64,000 bases of DNA from JAVVHH01 sp964657565 (GTDB lineage: Bacteria > Pseudomonadota > Alphaproteobacteria > Acetobacterales > Acetobacteraceae), in NCBI GenBank assembly GCA_964657565.1, contig CAZZVQ010000015.1, positions 1 through 64,000 on the forward strand, given 5' to 3'. The translations under genes and the position numbers were made by a program. The notes beneath the pieces are model-generated. The model saw only the letters and a list, made by a program, of their open reading frames with translations, had not been told where the DNA came from and searched no databases. Shown in pieces: positions 33,461 through 42,932 of the stretch (its first letter is position 1; every line of letters begins with the position of its first letter).

Positions 33461-35230
33461 ATGTTCACGACTAGGCCGGACATCACCGGCACCTTCGGCG
33501 TCGTCGCCAGCACGCACTGGCTCGCCACCGCCGTCGGCATGTCGGTGCTCGAACGGGGCGGCAACGCGTTCGACGCCGCCTGCGCCACCGCGTTCACCCT
33601 GCAAGTGGCCGAGCCGCATCTGAACGGCCCCGGCGGCGACGCCCCGATCATCCTGCATAGCGCCGCGTCCGGCACGCAGCACGTCGTCTGCGGCCAGGGC
33701 ACCGCCCCCGCCGCCGCCACGCTCGCGGCCTTCGCCGATCTCGGGCTCGACCTCATCCCCGGCACCGGCTTCCTGCCCGCCGTCGTCCCCGGCGCGTTCG
33801 GCGCCTGGTGCCGCGTGCTGCGCGAGTGGGGCACCTGGGAGTTGCCGGACGTGTTGGCCTACGCGATCGGCTACGCCCGCAACGGCGTGCCGCTGGTGCC
33901 GCGCATCTCGGCCACGATCGAGACCATGCGGCCGCTGTTCGAGGCCGAGTGGCACACCAGCGCCGCCGTGTTCCTCCCGGGCGGCAACACGCCGCAGCCC
34001 GGCGCGCTGTTCCGCAACGAAGCCCTCGCCGCCACCTACGAGCGCCTCTGCCGCGAGGCCGTCGGTCCCAGCCGCGAGCAGCGTATCCAAGCCGCGCAGG
34101 ACGCCTGGTATCAGGGCTTCGTCGCCGAGGCGGTGGGCCGCTTCTTCGCCGCCGAACCCGTGCTGGACGCCTCCGGCCGCCGCCATCGCGGCCTGCTCAC
34201 CGCCCAGGATTTCGCCACCTGGCAACCCGGCCTCGAGGACCCCGTCAGCTACGACTACCACGGCACCACCGTGCTCAAATGCGGCCCCTGGAGCCAGGGT
34301 CCGGTGTTCCTGCAACAGCTCGCGCTGCTGAGCGGCTTCGACATCGGCGCCATGGACCCGCTCGGCGCCGAGTTCGTCCACACGGTCGTCGAGTGCGCCA
34401 AGCTCGCCTTCGCCGACCGCGAGGCGTTCTACGGCGACGTGCCCGGCGTGCCGCTCGGGACGCTGCTGTCGGACGGCTACAATGGCGAGCGCCGGGCGCT
34501 GGTCGGGCAGACCGCGTCGATGGAGCTGCGGCCGGGTCTGCTGCCGGGCCGCAATGGCTGGGTCGACCACGGCGCCGCCGCGCGAGCGGATACGATGATG
34601 CAGGACGCCGGCGCCGGCGAACCGACCGTGGCGCGCCTGGGCGTCAGCAGCGCCGACACCGTTCACATCGACGTGATCGACCGCTGGGGCAACATGGTCA
34701 GTGCCACCCCCTCCGGCGGCTGGCTGCAATCGAGCCCCGTCGTCCCGGAGCTCGGCTTCCCGATGGGCTCACGCGGCCAGATGTTCTGGCTGCGCGACGG
34801 CGTGCCCAACGGCCTGGCCCCCGGCAAGCGCCCCCGCACCACGCTCTCCCCGAGCTTCGCGCTGAAGGATGGCGCCCCCTGGATGGCGTTCGGCACCCCC
34901 GGCGGCGAGCAGCAGGACCAATGGTCCGTCACCTTCTTCCTGCGCATGGTGCACCACCGCTGGTCGATCCAGCAGTCCATCGACGCCCCGAGCTTCCACA
35001 CCGAACACTGGCCCAGCTCCTTCTGGCCGCGCGTGGCCCGTCCCGGCAAGCTGGTGCTGGAGGGCCGCTACTCCACCGCCGTGCTCGACGACCTCGTCGC
35101 GAGGGGCCACCGGGCCGAGCGGGGCGAGGACTGGTCCGAAGGCCGCCTCTCCGCCGCGTCCACGACGGCCGGCCTCCTGCGCACCGGCGCCAACCCCCGC
35201 GGCATGCAGGGCTACGCCGCGGGCCGCTGA
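33461..35230 (+). CDS. ggt: Gamma-glutamyltransferase family protein
   Basis: This 589-residue Ntn-hydrolase is expected to self-cleave into two subunits, the nucleophile being the Thr of DTVHIDVIDRWGNMVS (about residue 404). Conserved LNGPGGDAP, WSQGPVFLQQ and GTPGGEQQDQW are present. There is no signal peptide, so unlike the classical periplasmic enzyme it probably acts in the cytosol. Substrates could be glutathione-type gamma-glutamyl compounds or other amides. It starts at the ATG after GGGAG and ends one base before the convergent permease gene. Confidence 0.9.
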   Translation: MFTTRPDITGTFGVVASTHWLATAVGMSVLERGGNAFDAACATAFTLQVAEPHLNGPGGDAPIILHSAASGTQHVVCGQGTAPAAATLAAFADLGLDLIPGTGFLPAVVPGAFGAWCRVLREWGTWELPDVLAYAIGYARNGVPLVPRISATIETMRPLFEAEWHTSAAVFLPGGNTPQPGALFRNEALAATYERLCREAVGPSREQRIQAAQDAWYQGFVAEAVGRFFAAEPVLDASGRRHRGLLTAQDFATWQPGLEDPVSYDYHGTTVLKCGPWSQGPVFLQQLALLSGFDIGAMDPLGAEFVHTVVECAKLAFADREAFYGDVPGVPLGTLLSDGYNGERRALVGQTASMELRPGLLPGRNGWVDHGAAARADTMMQDAGAGEPTVARLGVSSADTVHIDVIDRWGNMVSATPSGGWLQSSPVVPELGFPMGSRGQMFWLRDGVPNGLAPGKRPRTTLSPSFALKDGAPWMAFGTPGGEQQDQWSVTFFLRMVHHRWSIQQSIDAPSFHTEHWPSSFWPRVARPGKLVLEGRYSTAVLDDLVARGHRAERGEDWSEGRLSAASTTAGLLRTGANPRGMQGYAAGR

Positions 35231-36697
35231 TCAGGCGGCCACAGCGCCGATCACCGGAACCGAGAAGGCGCGGTAGAGGGCCGCGCCCGCCCCGGCCCCG
35301 ATCAGCCAGCCCCAGTCGCCCACGTTCGGGATGAGGCCGTAGGCCCCCAGCAACGCCAACTCGATGGACAGTGCGCCCGAGGCTGCCAGAGCCATGAGCG
35401 CCTTGCGATTCCAGCCGCCATCGTAATAGAAGCCGCCGTCGGGCGACATGGTGTAGAGGTCCTCGACGTCGACGATCTGCCGCCGCACGAGATAGTAGTC
35501 GGCGACCAGGATGCCGAACATCGGCCCCAACACGGCGCCGAAGATGCTGACGAACAGGGTGATCGCCTGCGGACTGGCGACGAACAGCCAGGGGCATACC
35601 AGCACCGACAGCACCGAGGTGATCAGCCCGCCCAGCCTAAAATTGATGCGCTCCGGATATAGATTGGCGATGTCGTAGGCAGGCGAGACGAAATTGGCGA
35701 CGATATTGATCCCCATCGTCGCGACGATGAAGGTGATGGAGCCGATGATGACGACCACCGGGTTGCCGATCCGCTCGACGATCAGCACGGGATCCATGAT
35801 CGCCTCCCCGAACACCTTGAGCGTGCCGGCCGTGACGATGACGGTGATGATGGAGAACACCAGGAAGTTGAGCGGCAGGCCGAGCAGGTTGCCCTGCTTC
35901 ATCGCCGCCTCGCTTTTGCCGAAGCGCGCGAAGTCGCCGAAATTGAGCAGCAGCGCCGCGAAGTAGGCGACGATCAGCATGGCCGCATTGGCCATCACAC
36001 CCACCGTTGCTGTCATGCTCGCGGCCGGCGGGCTGAGCTGCAGCGACAGGCTGGAGAACCCGGTCTGCCACAGCATCCAGCCCGCCAGCGCGAACATCAC
36101 GACGTAGACCACGGGTCCGCAGAAATCGATGAATCTGCGGATGCGCTCCATCCCGCTCAGGAAGATGATGAGCTGGAACAACCACATGAACAGAAAGCTG
36201 AACCACGCCAGGGTCGACAGGCCCAGGAAATTGTTGTGGGTCAGCGCCACCGCGGAGGGCGCCAGGGTGACGACCAGGACCTGCACCGCCTTCGATGCGA
36301 AGTAGGTCTGCACGCCGTACCACACGATGCCGACGACCCCGCGCACCATCGCGGCCAGGTTCGCACCCATGACGCCGAAGGAGATCCGGGCCACGACCGG
36401 GAACGGAATCCCGTAGCGCAGCGACGGCCGCCCGATGAGATTCATCAGGAAGTACACCGCACTGATCCCGACCAGCATGGAGATCAGCACCTGCCAGCCG
36501 GTCAGGCCCAGGAAGAAGAGGCTTGCCGCGAAGGTGTAGCCGCCGACGGAATGCACGTCCGACATCCACATCGCGAACAGGCTGAACACGCCCCAGGTGC
36601 GCCCCTCCGGCGCGGTCGGTGCGAGATCGTGGTTGTAGAGCTTGGGATGGGCGCCGGTAATGACGAGGGTGGGCACGTCGCTGCTACTTGACGCCAT
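35231..36697 (-). CDS. NCS1-family nucleobase/cation symporter
   Basis: This 488-residue membrane protein has about 12 helices and the NCS1 features TWGVFSLFAMWMSDVHSVGG at the N-terminus and LLNFGDFARFGKS in the middle. The family imports cytosine, purines, allantoin, hydantoin or thiamine with protons or sodium. It is the last of four genes with AKR, dipeptidase and BKACE. That company suggests a catabolic operon whose substrate it may import, perhaps a cyclic amide or ureide; the substrate is not readable from sequence. Confidence 0.92.
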   Translation of the reverse strand: MASSSSDVPTLVITGAHPKLYNHDLAPTAPEGRTWGVFSLFAMWMSDVHSVGGYTFAASLFFLGLTGWQVLISMLVGISAVYFLMNLIGRPSLRYGIPFPVVARISFGVMGANLAAMVRGVVGIVWYGVQTYFASKAVQVLVVTLAPSAVALTHNNFLGLSTLAWFSFLFMWLFQLIIFLSGMERIRRFIDFCGPVVYVVMFALAGWMLWQTGFSSLSLQLSPPAASMTATVGVMANAAMLIVAYFAALLLNFGDFARFGKSEAAMKQGNLLGLPLNFLVFSIITVIVTAGTLKVFGEAIMDPVLIVERIGNPVVVIIGSITFIVATMGINIVANFVSPAYDIANLYPERINFRLGGLITSVLSVLVCPWLFVASPQAITLFVSIFGAVLGPMFGILVADYYLVRRQIVDVEDLYTMSPDGGFYYDGGWNRKALMALAASGALSIELALLGAYGLIPNVGDWGWLIGAGAGAALYRAFSVPVIGAVAA

Positions 36698-36764
36698 CTA
36701 AGCCTCCAAGCCCGTGCACGGGGCAGGCGACTTTATGCAACCCCCGAGCCACGAACGGGCTGGC

Positions 36765-37562
36765 TTACAGCATCGACAACGCCTGCTTCCGCCGCGGCGG
36801 CGCGAATGCCGCATCCAGCGCCGCCAGATCCTCCGCCGACAGCGCGATCGCAGCCGCGGTCGCATTCTCGCGCACATGCGCCAGGTCCGACGCTTTCGGG
36901 ATCGTCACCACCCCGGGCGTCCGCAGCGTCCAGGCCAGCGCCACCTGCGCCGGCGTCACCCCGTGCCGCTCCGCCACCGCCTTGAGCGCCGGGTCGCGCA
37001 ACAGCCGTCCGCCCTGCCCCACCGGCGAATACGCCATCACCGGCATCCCCCGTTGCCGGCACCACGGCAACAGATCGAACTCGATCCCCCGCGCGCCAAG
37101 ATTGTACAGCACCTGGTTCGTCGCGCAGCCCGGCGGCAGCCCCTCCATCTCGTCCACGTCGAAGTTCGACACACCCCAGGCGCGGATCTTGCCGGCATCC
37201 TTCAGCCGCTCGAACGCCTCGACGGTCTCCTGGATCGGCGTCGACCCCGGCCAATGCAGCAGATACAGATCCAGGCAGTTCACCTTCAGCCGCCGCAGAC
37301 TGCGCGCACACGCCGCCGGCACGCCGGTATGGCTCGCATTGTGCGGATACACCTTGCTGACCAGGAACACCTCGTCGCGCCGCCCCGCGATCGCCTCGCC
37401 GACGACCTCCTCCGACCCGCCCTCGGCATACATCTCCGCCGTGTCGATCAGCGTCATGCCCAAATCCAGCCCGAGCCGTAGCGCCGCGACTTCCGCCGCC
37501 CGGCGCGAGCGGTTCTCGCCCATGTGCCATGTCCCCTGCCCCAGCACCGGCATCTCAGGCAT
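36765..37562 (-). CDS. Aldo/keto reductase
   Basis: This 265-residue NADPH-dependent reductase has the AKR catalytic tetrad: Asp and Tyr in LIDTAEMYAEG, Lys in LVSKVYP and His in LYLLHWPG. The C-terminal IPKASDLAHVRENA binds NADPH. It resembles the short AKRs related to YdhF/Tas and 2,5-diketogluconate reductases. Its start overlaps the dipeptidase stop by 8 bp, so it is coupled to that gene. Substrate unknown. Confidence 0.92.
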   Translation of the reverse strand: MPEMPVLGQGTWHMGENRSRRAAEVAALRLGLDLGMTLIDTAEMYAEGGSEEVVGEAIAGRRDEVFLVSKVYPHNASHTGVPAACARSLRRLKVNCLDLYLLHWPGSTPIQETVEAFERLKDAGKIRAWGVSNFDVDEMEGLPPGCATNQVLYNLGARGIEFDLLPWCRQRGMPVMAYSPVGQGGRLLRDPALKAVAERHGVTPAQVALAWTLRTPGVVTIPKASDLAHVRENATAAAIALSAEDLAALDAAFAPPRRKQALSML

Positions 37563-38592
37563 GGGCAAGCTCCTCCGCGCGCCGCAGCAGCCGCAGGAAA
37601 TTCCCGCCCCACAGCGCCGCGATCTCCGCCGCGCCATAGCCCCGGCGCAACAACTCGGCCGTGATGTTCGCGCTGTCCGCCGCGTCATGCCAGTCGGAGA
37701 AGCCGCCACCGCCGTCGAAATCCGAGCTGATCCCCGCATGCGCCAGCCCGGCCCGCTTCACGATGTAGTCGATGTGGTCCACGAAATTCGCCACCGACAC
37801 CTCCGCCGCCTTGCCGCCCTTGCGCACGAAGCTCGGCACCGCGGTCACGTTGATCAGCCCCTCGCAATCGCGGATCGCCTCGATCATCAGATCGTCCACG
37901 TTGCGCGGCACGTCACACAACGCCCGCACGCAAGAATGCGTCGCGACCACCGGGGTCTTCGACGCCATCGCCGCCTGCAGCGCCGCCTGCTGCGACACAT
38001 GCGAGATGTCGACCAGCATCCCCAGCCGGTTCAGCTCGCCGATCGCCTCCCGGCCCAAGGCGGACAGGCCCCCATGCAATGTCTCCCCATCGCCGAGGTC
38101 AGCGCGCGGATTGCTGCTGTCGGCGAGCAGATTATGCCCGTTATGCGTTAGCGTCAGGTAAACGGCGCCGCGCGCTCGGAACTGCGCCAGCATCCCGAGA
38201 TCCTCGCCCATCGCATGGCCATTCTCGACGCACGGGATGACCGCGAGGACGCCATCGCGCCGGGCTCGCTCGATCGCGTCGGCGGTGTCGGTGACCACCG
38301 CGGCCAGATCGCCCTCCGCCCGCCCCATCGCGTTGATCGCGTCGAGCATCGCCAGCGCCCGCTCGGACGCCGCTCGCAGCCCGGCCGCGTCGCGCGGACC
38401 CTGCGGCACATAGGCGGCAAAGCACCCCGCGCCGAGCCCGCCGCGGCGCATCTTCGGCAGATCGACCCGCCGCGCCCCCTTGCCCCGCGGCAGATCGACG
38501 AACGGGTCGGGCCCGTCCGGCCACGGGATATCGATATGCGTGTCGATCGTGACGATCGACCCATGCAGGGTGGCAGCATCGGTTTCAGACAT
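37555..38592 (-). CDS. Membrane dipeptidase (renal dipeptidase, peptidase M19) family
   Basis: This 345-residue zinc hydrolase shows the M19 metal ligands: HxD in DTHIDIP, the bridging Glu in VENGH, His in DISHVSQ and THSCVRALCDVPRN, and Asp in SSDFDGGGG. No signal peptide is seen. The start ATG at 38592 comes one base after the TAA of the BKACE gene. Family members hydrolyse dipeptides including those with D-residues. In this operon it may release an amino acid further degraded by its neighbours. Confidence 0.92.
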   Translation of the reverse strand: MSETDAATLHGSIVTIDTHIDIPWPDGPDPFVDLPRGKGARRVDLPKMRRGGLGAGCFAAYVPQGPRDAAGLRAASERALAMLDAINAMGRAEGDLAAVVTDTADAIERARRDGVLAVIPCVENGHAMGEDLGMLAQFRARGAVYLTLTHNGHNLLADSSNPRADLGDGETLHGGLSALGREAIGELNRLGMLVDISHVSQQAALQAAMASKTPVVATHSCVRALCDVPRNVDDLMIEAIRDCEGLINVTAVPSFVRKGGKAAEVSVANFVDHIDYIVKRAGLAHAGISSDFDGGGGFSDWHDAADSANITAELLRRGYGAAEIAALWGGNFLRLLRRAEELAHA

Positions 38593-38593
38593 G

Positions 38594-39520
38594 TTAAAAT
38601 CCAACGCGGTCACCGCCCTTCAGATGCAGGATCGCGCGCGCTTCCGCCGGCGTGGCGATCTCGAGGCTCAGATCCTCGAGGATGCGCCGGATCTTGGCGA
38701 CCTGCTCGGCATTCGACGTCGCCAGCTTGCCCTTGCCGATATACAGGCTGTCCTCCAGCCCGACCCGCACATTGCCGCCGAGGATGCCGGCCATCGTCGT
38801 GAACGGCATCTGATGCCGCCCCGCCGCCAGCACCGACCACACGTATTGGTCGCCGAACAGCTTGTCCGCCGTCTCCCGCGCGAACAGCAGGTTCTTCGGG
38901 TCCGGCCCGATCCCGCCCAGGATGCCGAAGATCGACTGCACGAACAGCGGCGGCTCCACCACCTTGCGGTCCAGCATGTAGGCCAGGTTGTAGAGGTGCC
39001 CGATGTCGTAGCACTCGAACTCGAAGCGGGTGCCGTGCCCCTTGCCCAACCGCTCGACGATGTCCTCTACATCCTTGAACGTGTTGCGAAAAATGTAGTT
39101 GTCGGTCCGCTCCAGATAGGGCTTCTCCCACGCGTGCTTCCACGTCTTGACCCGGTTGCCCGCGTTGGAGATGTTGAAGTTCATCGACCCCATGTTGAGG
39201 CTGCACATCTCGGGTTTCGCCTGCAGCGGCGCCGCCAGCCGCTCCTCCAGCGTCATGCTCAACCCGCCGCCGGTGGTGATGTTGACCACCGCGTCCGTGC
39301 TCTGCTTGATCGTCGGCAGGAAGCGCATGAACACCGCCGGGTCGGGGGTCGGCTCGCCGGTCTCCGGATCGCGCGCATGCAGATGGATGATCGCCGCCCC
39401 CGCCTCGGCCGCCTCGATGCTGCTCTTGGCGATCTCCTCGGGCGTGATCGGCAGGTAGTCCGACATGCTCGGCGTATGGATGGCCCCGGTGACGGCGCAG
39501 CTGATGATGACTTTGGCCAT
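38594..39520 (-). CDS. Beta-keto acid cleavage enzyme (BKACE, DUF849)
   Basis: This 308-residue TIM-barrel enzyme matches the 3-keto-5-aminohexanoate cleavage family, which condenses a beta-keto acid with acetyl-CoA and splits it to acetoacetate and a CoA ester. Family motifs IISCAVTGAIHTPSMS, IIHLHARDPETGEPTPD (zinc His pair) and LNMGSMNF are intact. It leads the BKACE-dipeptidase-AKR-permease operon. BKACEs have varied substrates (aminohexanoate, dehydrocarnitine, beta-keto adipate and others), so the exact reaction is open. Confidence 0.92.
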   Translation of the reverse strand: MAKVIISCAVTGAIHTPSMSDYLPITPEEIAKSSIEAAEAGAAIIHLHARDPETGEPTPDPAVFMRFLPTIKQSTDAVVNITTGGGLSMTLEERLAAPLQAKPEMCSLNMGSMNFNISNAGNRVKTWKHAWEKPYLERTDNYIFRNTFKDVEDIVERLGKGHGTRFEFECYDIGHLYNLAYMLDRKVVEPPLFVQSIFGILGGIGPDPKNLLFARETADKLFGDQYVWSVLAAGRHQMPFTTMAGILGGNVRVGLEDSLYIGKGKLATSNAEQVAKIRRILEDLSLEIATPAEARAILHLKGGDRVGF

Positions 39521-39543
39521 GATTCCTCCCTCGTGGGCGGGCC

Positions 39544-40287
39544 TTACAACAAGCCCTGTGCCCTGAAACTAACCGTCTGCCCGTTTCCCACAATGACGTG
39601 GTCGTGCAGCACGAGCCCCAACGCGTCCGCCGCGGCCTTGATCTCGCGCGTCATCGCGATGTCGTCCGGCGATGGCGCCGGGTCACCGGAGGGATGATTG
39701 TGCGCCAGGATCAACGCGCTGGCATGCAGCTCGAGCGCCCGCTTGACGACCTCGCGCGGATAGACCGGCGTGTGGTTGACCGTTCCGCGCGACTGCGCCT
39801 CGTCGGCGATCAGCCGGTTCTTGTTGTCCAGGAACAGCACCCGGAACTGCTCGACCCGGTCCCGGGCCATCGCCGCCGCGAGGTAGTCCAGCAGCGCGCT
39901 CCAATGGGTCAGCACCGGCCGATCCCGCACCTCGGCGCGCACCAGCCGGAGCGCGGCGGCCTGCACCGTCTTCAGCGCCGCCACCCCGGCGTCGCCCAAC
40001 CCGTCGATCCCGCGCAGATCGGTGATGTCCGCCGCGATCGACCCGGCGAACGAGCCGAACCGCGACAGCAGCGCCCGCGCGATCGGCTTGGTGTCGCGCC
40101 GCGGCAACGCCAGGAACAGCACCATCTCCAGCAATTCATGGTCGGCGACGCTGTCGGGTCCCGCCGTCAGCAGCCGCGCCCGCATCCGCTGGCGGTGCTT
40201 CTCCGCACTCATCGGGCTCGGCGGCGCCGGATCCTTGGTCGGCGACTCCGGGCTCGGCGCGCCATCGTCGCCGAGCAGGTCGGTCAT
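39544..40287 (-). CDS. radC: RadC family JAB/MPN-domain protein
   Basis: This 247-residue protein has an HhH-like N-terminal region (ADITDLRGIDGLGDAG) and a C-terminal MPN domain with the JAMM zinc motif LILAHNHPSGDPAPSPDD. Despite the name its role in DNA repair is doubtful; a protease or nuclease activity is predicted from the JAMM motif. The start at 40287 overlaps the thioesterase stop as ATGA. It is the last gene of map-thioesterase-radC. Confidence 0.94.
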   Translation of the reverse strand: MTDLLGDDGAPSPESPTKDPAPPSPMSAEKHRQRMRARLLTAGPDSVADHELLEMVLFLALPRRDTKPIARALLSRFGSFAGSIAADITDLRGIDGLGDAGVAALKTVQAAALRLVRAEVRDRPVLTHWSALLDYLAAAMARDRVEQFRVLFLDNKNRLIADEAQSRGTVNHTPVYPREVVKRALELHASALILAHNHPSGDPAPSPDDIAMTREIKAAADALGLVLHDHVIVGNGQTVSFRAQGLL

Positions 40288-40676
40288 GGTTGAAACGCTT
40301 CGAGCGCCGCGCGCCAGGGGTCGATCGAGACCGCCCGCTTGGTCTCCTGGTCCAAGATGACCAGCACGGTCTGCGCCCGCCCGCAGATTTCGTCCCTGTG
40401 GACCAGCCGCTGCTGCAGCGTAAAGGAGCGGCCTCCGAGCCGGAGCAGCTCCGTCTCGATCAGCACGTCCCCCGGCCACATCATCTCGCGCACGAAGTCG
40501 AGTTCGAGCCGGACGATCACCACCGACGTCACCCCGTCCCCGACCGGCAAGCCGGCCTCGAGCAACATCTCGCACCGCCCCTGCTCGAGCATGACCGCGA
40601 ACACGCCGTTGTTCACATGCCCGAGTCGGTCCGTATCGTTGAACCGCAGCCGATGGGTCGTCAGGAACGCCGGCAC
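40284..40676 (-). CDS. Acyl-CoA thioesterase, hotdog (4HBT/YbgC-like) family
   Basis: This 130-residue hotdog-fold protein has the catalytic region RFNDTDRLGHVNNGVF with the active-site Asp. It should hydrolyse short acyl-CoA or hydroxybenzoyl-CoA type thioesters. It uses a GTG start that follows the map stop by two bases and overlaps radC by 4 bp, so the three genes are translated together. Confidence 0.88.
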   Translation of the reverse strand: MPAFLTTHRLRFNDTDRLGHVNNGVFAVMLEQGRCEMLLEAGLPVGDGVTSVVIVRLELDFVREMMWPGDVLIETELLRLGGRSFTLQQRLVHRDEICGRAQTVLVILDQETKRAVSIDPWRAALEAFQP

Positions 40677-40678
40677 GA

Positions 40679-41479
40679 TCAGGCGTAGGGAGGCTTGTGC
40701 AATCCGGCGGGCGAGAAGGTGAAGACCTCGACGCCCGTCTCGGTAACGCCGACCATGTGTTCGAACTGCGCCGAGAGGCTGCGGTCGCGGGTGACGGCGG
40801 TCCAGCCATCATCGAGCACCTTCACCTCAGGCCGCCCGGCGTTGACCATGGGCTCGATGGTGAAGAACATCCCGGGCTTGAGCACCGGTCCGTCGCCGGG
40901 CCGGCCGAAATGCAGCACGTTGGGCGCCTCATGGAACCGGCGTCCGATGCCATGGCCGCAGAAATCCCGCACCACCGAGAAGCGCGCGGCTTCCACATAT
41001 ATCTGGATCGCATGGCCGACATCGCCGAGCGTCGCGCCGGGCTTGACCGCCTCGACGCCGCGCATGAGCGACTCGTAGGTGACCTCGATCAACCGGCTCG
41101 CCCGGGTCGACGGGCTTCCGGTGACATACATGCGGCTGGTGTCGCCGTGCCAGCCATTCAGGACGACGGTGATATCGATATTGAGCGTGTCGCCGTCGAC
41201 GAGCTTCCGATCGCCTGGGATGCCGTGACACACCACGTGGTTGATCGAGGTGCAGATGCTTTTCGGAAAGCCGCGGTAGTTCAGCGGCGCCGGCGTGGCG
41301 CCATGGGCGACGATGAAATCATGGCAGAGCTGATCCAGCGTCCCAGTGGTCACGCCCGTGACCACGTGCGGCGTCAGGAAGTCGAGGGTCTCGGCGGCCA
41401 GGCGCCCCGCGGCGCGCATGCCGTCGAAATCCGCTGGCGTATGTATCGTGATCCGCCTCGCGTCGCTACCGCCGTCCAT
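40679..41479 (-). CDS. map: Type I methionine aminopeptidase
   Basis: This 266-residue enzyme removes the initiator Met from nascent proteins. The metal ligands are visible: two Asp in NIDITVVLNGWHGDTSRM, His in GHGIGRRFHEAP, Glu in TIEPMV and Glu in AQFEHMVGVTE. Length is typical. First gene of the map-thioesterase-radC unit. The 102 bp upstream contain an inverted repeat at 41551-41567. Confidence 0.96.
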   Translation of the reverse strand: MDGGSDARRITIHTPADFDGMRAAGRLAAETLDFLTPHVVTGVTTGTLDQLCHDFIVAHGATPAPLNYRGFPKSICTSINHVVCHGIPGDRKLVDGDTLNIDITVVLNGWHGDTSRMYVTGSPSTRASRLIEVTYESLMRGVEAVKPGATLGDVGHAIQIYVEAARFSVVRDFCGHGIGRRFHEAPNVLHFGRPGDGPVLKPGMFFTIEPMVNAGRPEVKVLDDGWTAVTRDRSLSAQFEHMVGVTETGVEVFTFSPAGLHKPPYA

Positions 41480-41550
41480 CCGGAACCAGTCCCTTCGTCT
41501 GCAACGCCACCGCTGCGTTGTCAGTCACCATTCTGCCCAAATGCGCAGAG

Positions 41551-41567
41551 CTTGCATAACGTGCAAG
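41551..41567. promoter_or_regulatory. Inverted repeat upstream of map
   Basis: CTTGCA-N5-TGCAAG lies in the 102-bp region between the D,D-carboxypeptidase stop and the map start. It may be an operator or a weak hairpin ending the carboxypeptidase transcript; there is no T-run. Confidence 0.35.
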
Positions 41568-41581
41568 GGTTGCACGCGCGG

Positions 41582-42715
41582 TTAACCCGGATAGCGCCAC
41601 GATGGCAGTTGGCGGCTGGCGCGCGGCGGCTCGGTCCGCGGCCGCGGCAGCAACCGGCCCGGCTCGCGCACCACGCGCGGGTACGCGCGCCCCGCTTGCC
41701 GCGGATCCACCCAGGGCCGCGCGATGGCCCGGGCGGTCGCCGGGCGGGCACGGCTCATCCGCGGTGGCGGCGGCTCCGCCATGGCCGGAAACGGCATCGC
41801 CATCAGCACCGGCGCCGCGCGGGCCGAACCGATCAGGGACGTCCCGCGATAGGCCGGCTCGCGGCGCGCCACCTGCACCGGCGTGACGCCGAGCCGCAAG
41901 AACCCCTGGTCCAGCAGGGCCGACATATGCTGATCCCGCTCCCACCCGTTGCTGGCGCCGAGCACGACGCCGATCAGCCGCACCTCGCCGCGCAGCGCCG
42001 AGGTGACGACGTTATAGCCGGACGCCTCGGTGTAGCCGGTCTTGAGTCCGTCGGCCCCGGCATAGGTTCGCAGCATCGACTGGTGATTGGGCACGAACCG
42101 GCCATGGAAGACGAAGGATGGGGTGCTAAAATAGTGATAATATTGCGGAAAATCCTGCAGCAGGTGCCGCGCCAGAACGGCCAGGTCGCGCGCGGTGGTC
42201 ACTTGGCCCCAATCCGGCAGCCCCGATGCGTTGCGGAAGGTGGTGTGCGCCATGCCGAGTGCGTGCGCGCGCACCGTCATCAGCTCGGCGAACCGCTCCT
42301 CGTCTCCCGCCAGCAACTCGCCGAGCGCCGCGGCGGCGTCGTTGGCCGACTTGGTCACCAGGCCGAGCACCGCCTGTTCGACGGTCAGCGCCGTGCCCGG
42401 GACCAGCCCGAGCTTGGTCGGCGGCATCGACGCTGCCCAGGCCGAAACCGGCACCGGCGCCGCGAAGTTCAGCCGCCCGTCACGGATCGCCTCGAACACC
42501 AAATAGATGGTCATCATCTTGGTGAGGCTCGCGGGGAACCGATACTCGTCCGGGTTCGCGGACGAAATGATCTGTCCCGACTGCGCATCGATCACGATCG
42601 ACGCGTACCGGTCCGAGCCGATCTGCGCCAACGCGAGTGTGGGAAAAACACCGGACGACAGGAAGAGTAGAAGCCAACCGAGCACGCGACGTCGCAGTGC
42701 GGAACCCAAATTCAT
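41582..42715 (-). CDS. D-alanyl-D-alanine carboxypeptidase (PBP5/6 type)
   Basis: This 377-residue exported enzyme trims the terminal D-Ala from peptidoglycan pentapeptides. A signal peptide (about 1-30, ALAQ cleavage) is followed by the serine-protease motifs SLTK (nucleophile Ser about 63), SAN and KTG. Instead of a typical PBP5 C-terminal domain and amphipathic anchor it ends in about 80 residues rich in Pro and Arg, so membrane or wall attachment may differ. Monocistronic, divergent from the phasin gene. Confidence 0.93.
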   Translation of the reverse strand: MNLGSALRRRVLGWLLLFLSSGVFPTLALAQIGSDRYASIVIDAQSGQIISSANPDEYRFPASLTKMMTIYLVFEAIRDGRLNFAAPVPVSAWAASMPPTKLGLVPGTALTVEQAVLGLVTKSANDAAAALGELLAGDEERFAELMTVRAHALGMAHTTFRNASGLPDWGQVTTARDLAVLARHLLQDFPQYYHYFSTPSFVFHGRFVPNHQSMLRTYAGADGLKTGYTEASGYNVVTSALRGEVRLIGVVLGASNGWERDQHMSALLDQGFLRLGVTPVQVARREPAYRGTSLIGSARAAPVLMAMPFPAMAEPPPPRMSRARPATARAIARPWVDPRQAGRAYPRVVREPGRLLPRPRTEPPRASRQLPSWRYPG

Positions 42716-42872
42716 TCGACGCCGCCCTCTGTTTGCGGGACCCGCAGTCTACAGGCAGCGTTGGCGCCCTGTCCACGTCAATCACAACCCCGTCAACGGG
42801 TTATGAGGCGATATTCCTAAACACCCTCCAAAGCACCATGCGCCACGCAACAGGAAGGGTTGCAGAAAATGC

Positions 42873-42889
42873 ATTGTGCGGTGCACAAT
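42873..42889. promoter_or_regulatory. Palindrome upstream of phasin (PhaR-like operator)
   Basis: ATTGTGC-GGT-GCACAAT is a perfect 7-3-7 palindrome with a TGC-N3-GCA core, the pattern I recall for PhaR, the repressor of phasin genes. It sits just upstream of the predicted -35 box. The 307-bp region 42716-43022 has no gene. Confidence 0.55.
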
Positions 42890-42894
42890 ACCTT

Positions 42895-42923
42895 TTGATT
42901 TTGTCGGTGAAATCTTGCATAAA
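42895..42923 (+). promoter_or_regulatory. Phasin promoter
   Basis: TTGATT (42895-42900), a 17-bp spacer and CATAAA (42918-42923), with a TG one base before the -10 box. Good housekeeping-type spacing; transcription would start near 42930. Confidence 0.55.
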
Positions 42924-42932
42924 TTGTCATGT

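Noticed and set aside
31055..34729. Minus-strand open frame of 1224 codons as one giant protein
   Set aside because: Only the part from 32836 down is homologous (ABC exporter). The rest is antisense to gamma-glutamyltransferase and is an effect of high GC.
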